DNA of 15,336 nucleotides, from assembly GCA_035492535.1 (NCBI GenBank), contig DATJJM010000399.1, positions 1 to 15,336 on the forward strand, written 5' to 3'. The stretch is from JAMXLO01 sp035492535. Lineage in GTDB: Bacteria; Pseudomonadota; Alphaproteobacteria; Acetobacterales; Acetobacteraceae. Made by a program: the position numbers and the translations under genes. The notes beneath the pieces are model-generated. The model was given only the letters and a program-made list of their open reading frames with translations, was not told the origin of the DNA and ran no database searches. This document shows positions 13,385 to 15,336 of the stretch, piece by piece (the stretch's first letter is position 1; the number at the start of each line of letters is the position of its first letter).

Positions 13385-13393
13385 AATTGAACC
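13385..13393 (+). repeat. Left copy of the short inverted repeat around the pilin-fusion gene
   Basis: AATTGAACC, 6 nt past the stop codon of the pilin-fusion gene. Its reverse complement is at 14304-14312, 19 nt ahead of the chosen start. Nine bases are short, so the pairing could be chance; the position mirrors the repeats at the GFA and RDD genes. Confidence 0.4.
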
Positions 13394-13399
13394 CACAAC

Positions 13400-14284
13400 T
13401 CACAAATCCGCCGAGCAGTGGACGGGAAGATACCTGTCGTCGACATCAAAGGTTGCACAGTGCCAATGCACCTGACTGTCGTGCCGCACCGCAATCAGCA
13501 GCACCTGGCGACCGGCAAGATGCTCGTCCACCGCCGCTGTGTCGAACTTGAGCAGCAGGCTTCCCTTGACGACCTCGACTTCGCTTATGCCGTGCCTGTG
13601 CAAAGCCGCGGGCGGCAGCAATGCCGCCGCCTTGTTGTCTTCGGGCAGCCTGCCGTGGTCCCGCAGGTAGGCTTCGACGGTGCCTCGTTCAAACGCGACC
13701 GACGCGAATGCCTCGGCCACCTGTCTTCGCACCTCGTTGACCTGGTCCAGCGATACGGCAATCCATGCCAGGGTCGCCATCACAATCCCCCCAATCACGA
13801 ACTGGAACACCCGAAGCGCCCCTCCCTGCTTCGTGTTCCGTACAACAGGCGGCCTCGCGCCCGTGTCATTGGCCTGGCGCAGATGCCTCACCGGCGCTGT
13901 AGTGCCGGGAACGCCCGGGATCGCGAGACGCACCAGGAACACCAACGCCGCAAGCATGAGGAACGCAAAGAAAAACGTCTGCCACCCGACGACAGCCCAG
14001 AAGATCCAGGGGCTCTCGTCATGGCTGTAACAAGTCACGCGCGACGAATACCGACCTGCCGCGCAGGTCACCCCGTCCAACCCATCCGTGGCAACGGAGG
14101 CATAGCAACCGACGAACAACACCAGCACCGACAACGCGATCACGAAGTGGGGCACCGTCTTCAAGCTCTCCCTTTCATGGAAGAACCGCGCCCATGCAAA
14201 CCACAAGATCACCCCGATGGTGAACAGGACTGCTGCCGCGTAGAGGGTGGCATTCGAATCGACAAGACGGAGCAGGTGTTCCAC
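13400..14284 (-). CDS. Multi-helix membrane protein with C-terminal type IV pilin-like domain
   Basis: A 294-residue protein counted from the GTG at 14284. Three membrane segments (about 12-33, 46-66 and 92-119) are followed by a polar linker and a fourth (158-178). From residue 160 to the end the sequence follows a type IV pilin: a hydrophobic helix running into QVNEVRRQVAEAFASVAFER, then EAYLRDHGRLPEDNKAA, HGISEVEVVKGSLLLKFD, VHWHCATFDVDDRYLPVHC. The last two cysteines (276, 290) sit where pilins form their C-terminal disulfide loop. There is no prepilin peptidase site (G/FTLIE), so the protein should stay in the inner membrane and not be assembled by the normal route. GTG was chosen as AAGGA lies 9 nt upstream; the ATG at 14371 is possible. 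No pilus genes are adjacent. Confidence 0.72.
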   Translation of the reverse strand: MEHLLRLVDSNATLYAAAVLFTIGVILWFAWARFFHERESLKTVPHFVIALSVLVLFVGCYASVATDGLDGVTCAAGRYSSRVTCYSHDESPWIFWAVVGWQTFFFAFLMLAALVFLVRLAIPGVPGTTAPVRHLRQANDTGARPPVVRNTKQGGALRVFQFVIGGIVMATLAWIAVSLDQVNEVRRQVAEAFASVAFERGTVEAYLRDHGRLPEDNKAAALLPPAALHRHGISEVEVVKGSLLLKFDTAAVDEHLAGRQVLLIAVRHDSQVHWHCATFDVDDRYLPVHCSADL

Positions 14285-14303
14285 GTACAAAAGTCCTTTT
14301 GGC

Positions 14304-14312
14304 GGTTCAATT
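14304..14312 (-). repeat. Right copy of the short inverted repeat around the pilin-fusion gene
   Basis: GGTTCAATT on the plus strand, the inverted partner of 13385-13393. See that entry. Confidence 0.4.
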
Positions 14313-14621
14313 GTCCCTCGCCCATTTATAGCGAAAACAAGAGGCGGAGTGCACTGTTCCTTCGAGCACACTTCCTCGGCACGGGGATGGAGGTAGTCAG
14401 CCCGGCTTGGCTTCCTCCGTCCCGGTTTCAGAGCAATTGTTGCCGCCAGGGCAACATGCCGAGGACCTTCACGGTACTACCGGCGTGAGCTCCCCTGACT
14501 AGACTCGATCAAACGGTCAGTCGAAAGCGCGAGCACAACGAAGCGCGCGACATCCGCGGCCGTGCTCGTGCACCGCGCACCCCACGCGGCTTGCCCCACG
14601 CAACCCACAGGACTCCTGAAA
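14313..14621. other. Gene-free upstream region of the metallo-hydrolase
   Basis: About 310 nt without a gene. On the minus strand CTATAAAT (around 14325-14332) could be the -10 box of the pilin-fusion gene, with no good -35. An inverted repeat GTTGCC (14439-14444), 5-nt spacer, GGCAAC (14450-14455) could be an operator for the plus-strand hydrolase. I could not assign a confident promoter. Confidence 0.35.
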
Positions 14622-15336
14622 ATGAGCGCTACAGCCCGCAACATGCAACCGGTTACCGCCAACATCGGCAAAGGCGATTCCGGCGAACTCGTATCTTCCC
14701 GCTACGCCGTGCGCATCGGCGACGTCGACGTCGTGCTGATCAGCGATGGCATCCTGCCGCTGCCGACCTCCACCATGTCCACCAACGTCAGCGAAGCCGA
14801 CCGCAACCAGTGGTTCGACCATCGTTTCCTGCAACGTGACATGTTCGACTGGGCGCTGAACATCGCGCTGGTACGCAGCGGCGACCGCCTGATCCTGATC
14901 GACTCGGGCGTGGGCGACGGTTTCGAGTACTTCTCGCGTGCCGGTCGCTCGGTGTTGCGGCTGGAAACGGCCGGCATCGATCTGGCGGCGATCACCGACA
15001 TCGTGATCACGCACATGCACATGGATCACGTCGGCGGGCTGAACGTGGATGGCGTCAAGGCCAAACTGCGCCCGGACGTGCGTATCCACGTGGCCGCGGC
15101 GGAAGTGGAGTTCTGGAAGCACCCGGATTTCAGCAGGACGGTGATGCCGGAAGCGGTGCCGCCCGCGCTGCGCAAGGCGGCTGCCAGGTTCGTGGAGCTC
15201 TACAGCGACAACATCGTGCCGTTCGATCGGACCGTGGAAGTCGCCGCAGGCGTCACCGCGCGCGTGACGGGCGGCCACACGCCGGGACACTGCGTCGTGG
15301 ACGTTGCATCACAAGGCGATAAGTTGACGTTCGTCG
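14622..15336 (+). CDS. Metallo-beta-lactamase-fold hydrolase, 5' part
   Basis: An open frame of 238 residues running off the right edge. Residues 27-50 (RYAVRIGDVDVVLISDGILP) and 90-100 (RSGDRLILIDSGVGDG) are the first two strands of the MBL fold. The metal motif THMHMDHVGG (130-139) supplies His131, His133, Asp135 and His136, and GGHTPGH (217-223) gives the next metal ligand region (His219/His223). Enzymes of this shape include quorum-quenching lactonases, arylsulfatases and glyoxalase II-like thioesterases; the substrate cannot be fixed from this part. No signal peptide is evident. The ribosome site is AGGA, 9 nt before the ATG. The remaining metal ligand and C-terminus are outside the window. 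Confidence 0.9.
   Translation, partial: MSATARNMQPVTANIGKGDSGELVSSRYAVRIGDVDVVLISDGILPLPTSTMSTNVSEADRNQWFDHRFLQRDMFDWALNIALVRSGDRLILIDSGVGDGFEYFSRAGRSVLRLETAGIDLAAITDIVITHMHMDHVGGLNVDGVKAKLRPDVRIHVAAAEVEFWKHPDFSRTVMPEAVPPALRKAAARFVELYSDNIVPFDRTVEVAAGVTARVTGGHTPGHCVVDVASQGDKLTFV

Noticed and set aside
9345..14312. attC-type integron sites as an explanation for the gene-bordering repeats
   Set aside because: The repeats do not contain the GTTRRRY/RYYYAAC core sites of attC and no integrase is present.
13418..14488. 356-codon plus-strand frame
   Set aside because: Antisense to the membrane/pilin-like gene, rich in His, Arg and Pro with no domain.

Overview
The window is GC-rich chromosomal DNA from a gammaproteobacterium. 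The pilin-type domain, the RDD protein, the IS110 scrap and the general codon use suggest Xanthomonadales, perhaps Rhodanobacteraceae. This is an impression from protein sequences, not a database result. No tRNA, rRNA, CRISPR array or intact mobile element is visible. The region reads as accessory: short one- or two-gene units, mixed strands, several broken genes and repeats at gene borders.

Layout. 1-630: 3' end of a di-heme cytochrome c peroxidase, then a cytochrome b561 gene cut off after its second membrane helix. 936-2045: a SnoaL/NTF2-like protein and a TetR repressor in one operon, behind a near-perfect palindrome lying between the -35 and -10 boxes. 2061-3150 (minus): a YCII protein and a RibD/DHFR-like reductase, ended by a good intrinsic terminator. 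3352-3881: a rifampin ADP-ribosyltransferase (arr) whose leader carries a 19-bp sequence that, from memory, equals the actinobacterial rifamycin-associated element (RAE). An intrinsic terminator on the opposite strand sits in the arr promoter. 4124-7562: an exported alpha/beta hydrolase divergent from a MocR-type regulator whose PLP-binding lysine is replaced by arginine. 7589-9163: an ankyrin-repeat protein. 9345-9962: a GFA-family zinc protein bracketed by a 21-bp inverted repeat. 10035-12258: a small His-rich membrane protein, an unrecognised cytosolic protein and an unrecognised exported protein. 12392-12748: an IS110 transposase remnant and a hairpin. 12787-14312: an RDD membrane protein and a multi-helix membrane protein with a pilin-like C-terminal domain, each bracketed by short inverted repeats. 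14622-end: 5' part of a metallo-beta-lactamase-fold hydrolase.

How the genes relate. Drug or stress response is the only visible theme: arr with its RAE-like leader, the TetR unit, and the YCII/DHFR pair. The strongest leads are the RAE-like element outside the actinobacteria, the MocR protein without its Schiff-base lysine, and a recurring architecture in which single accessory genes (GFA, RDD, pilin-fusion) lie between inverted copies of a TGAACC-type motif.
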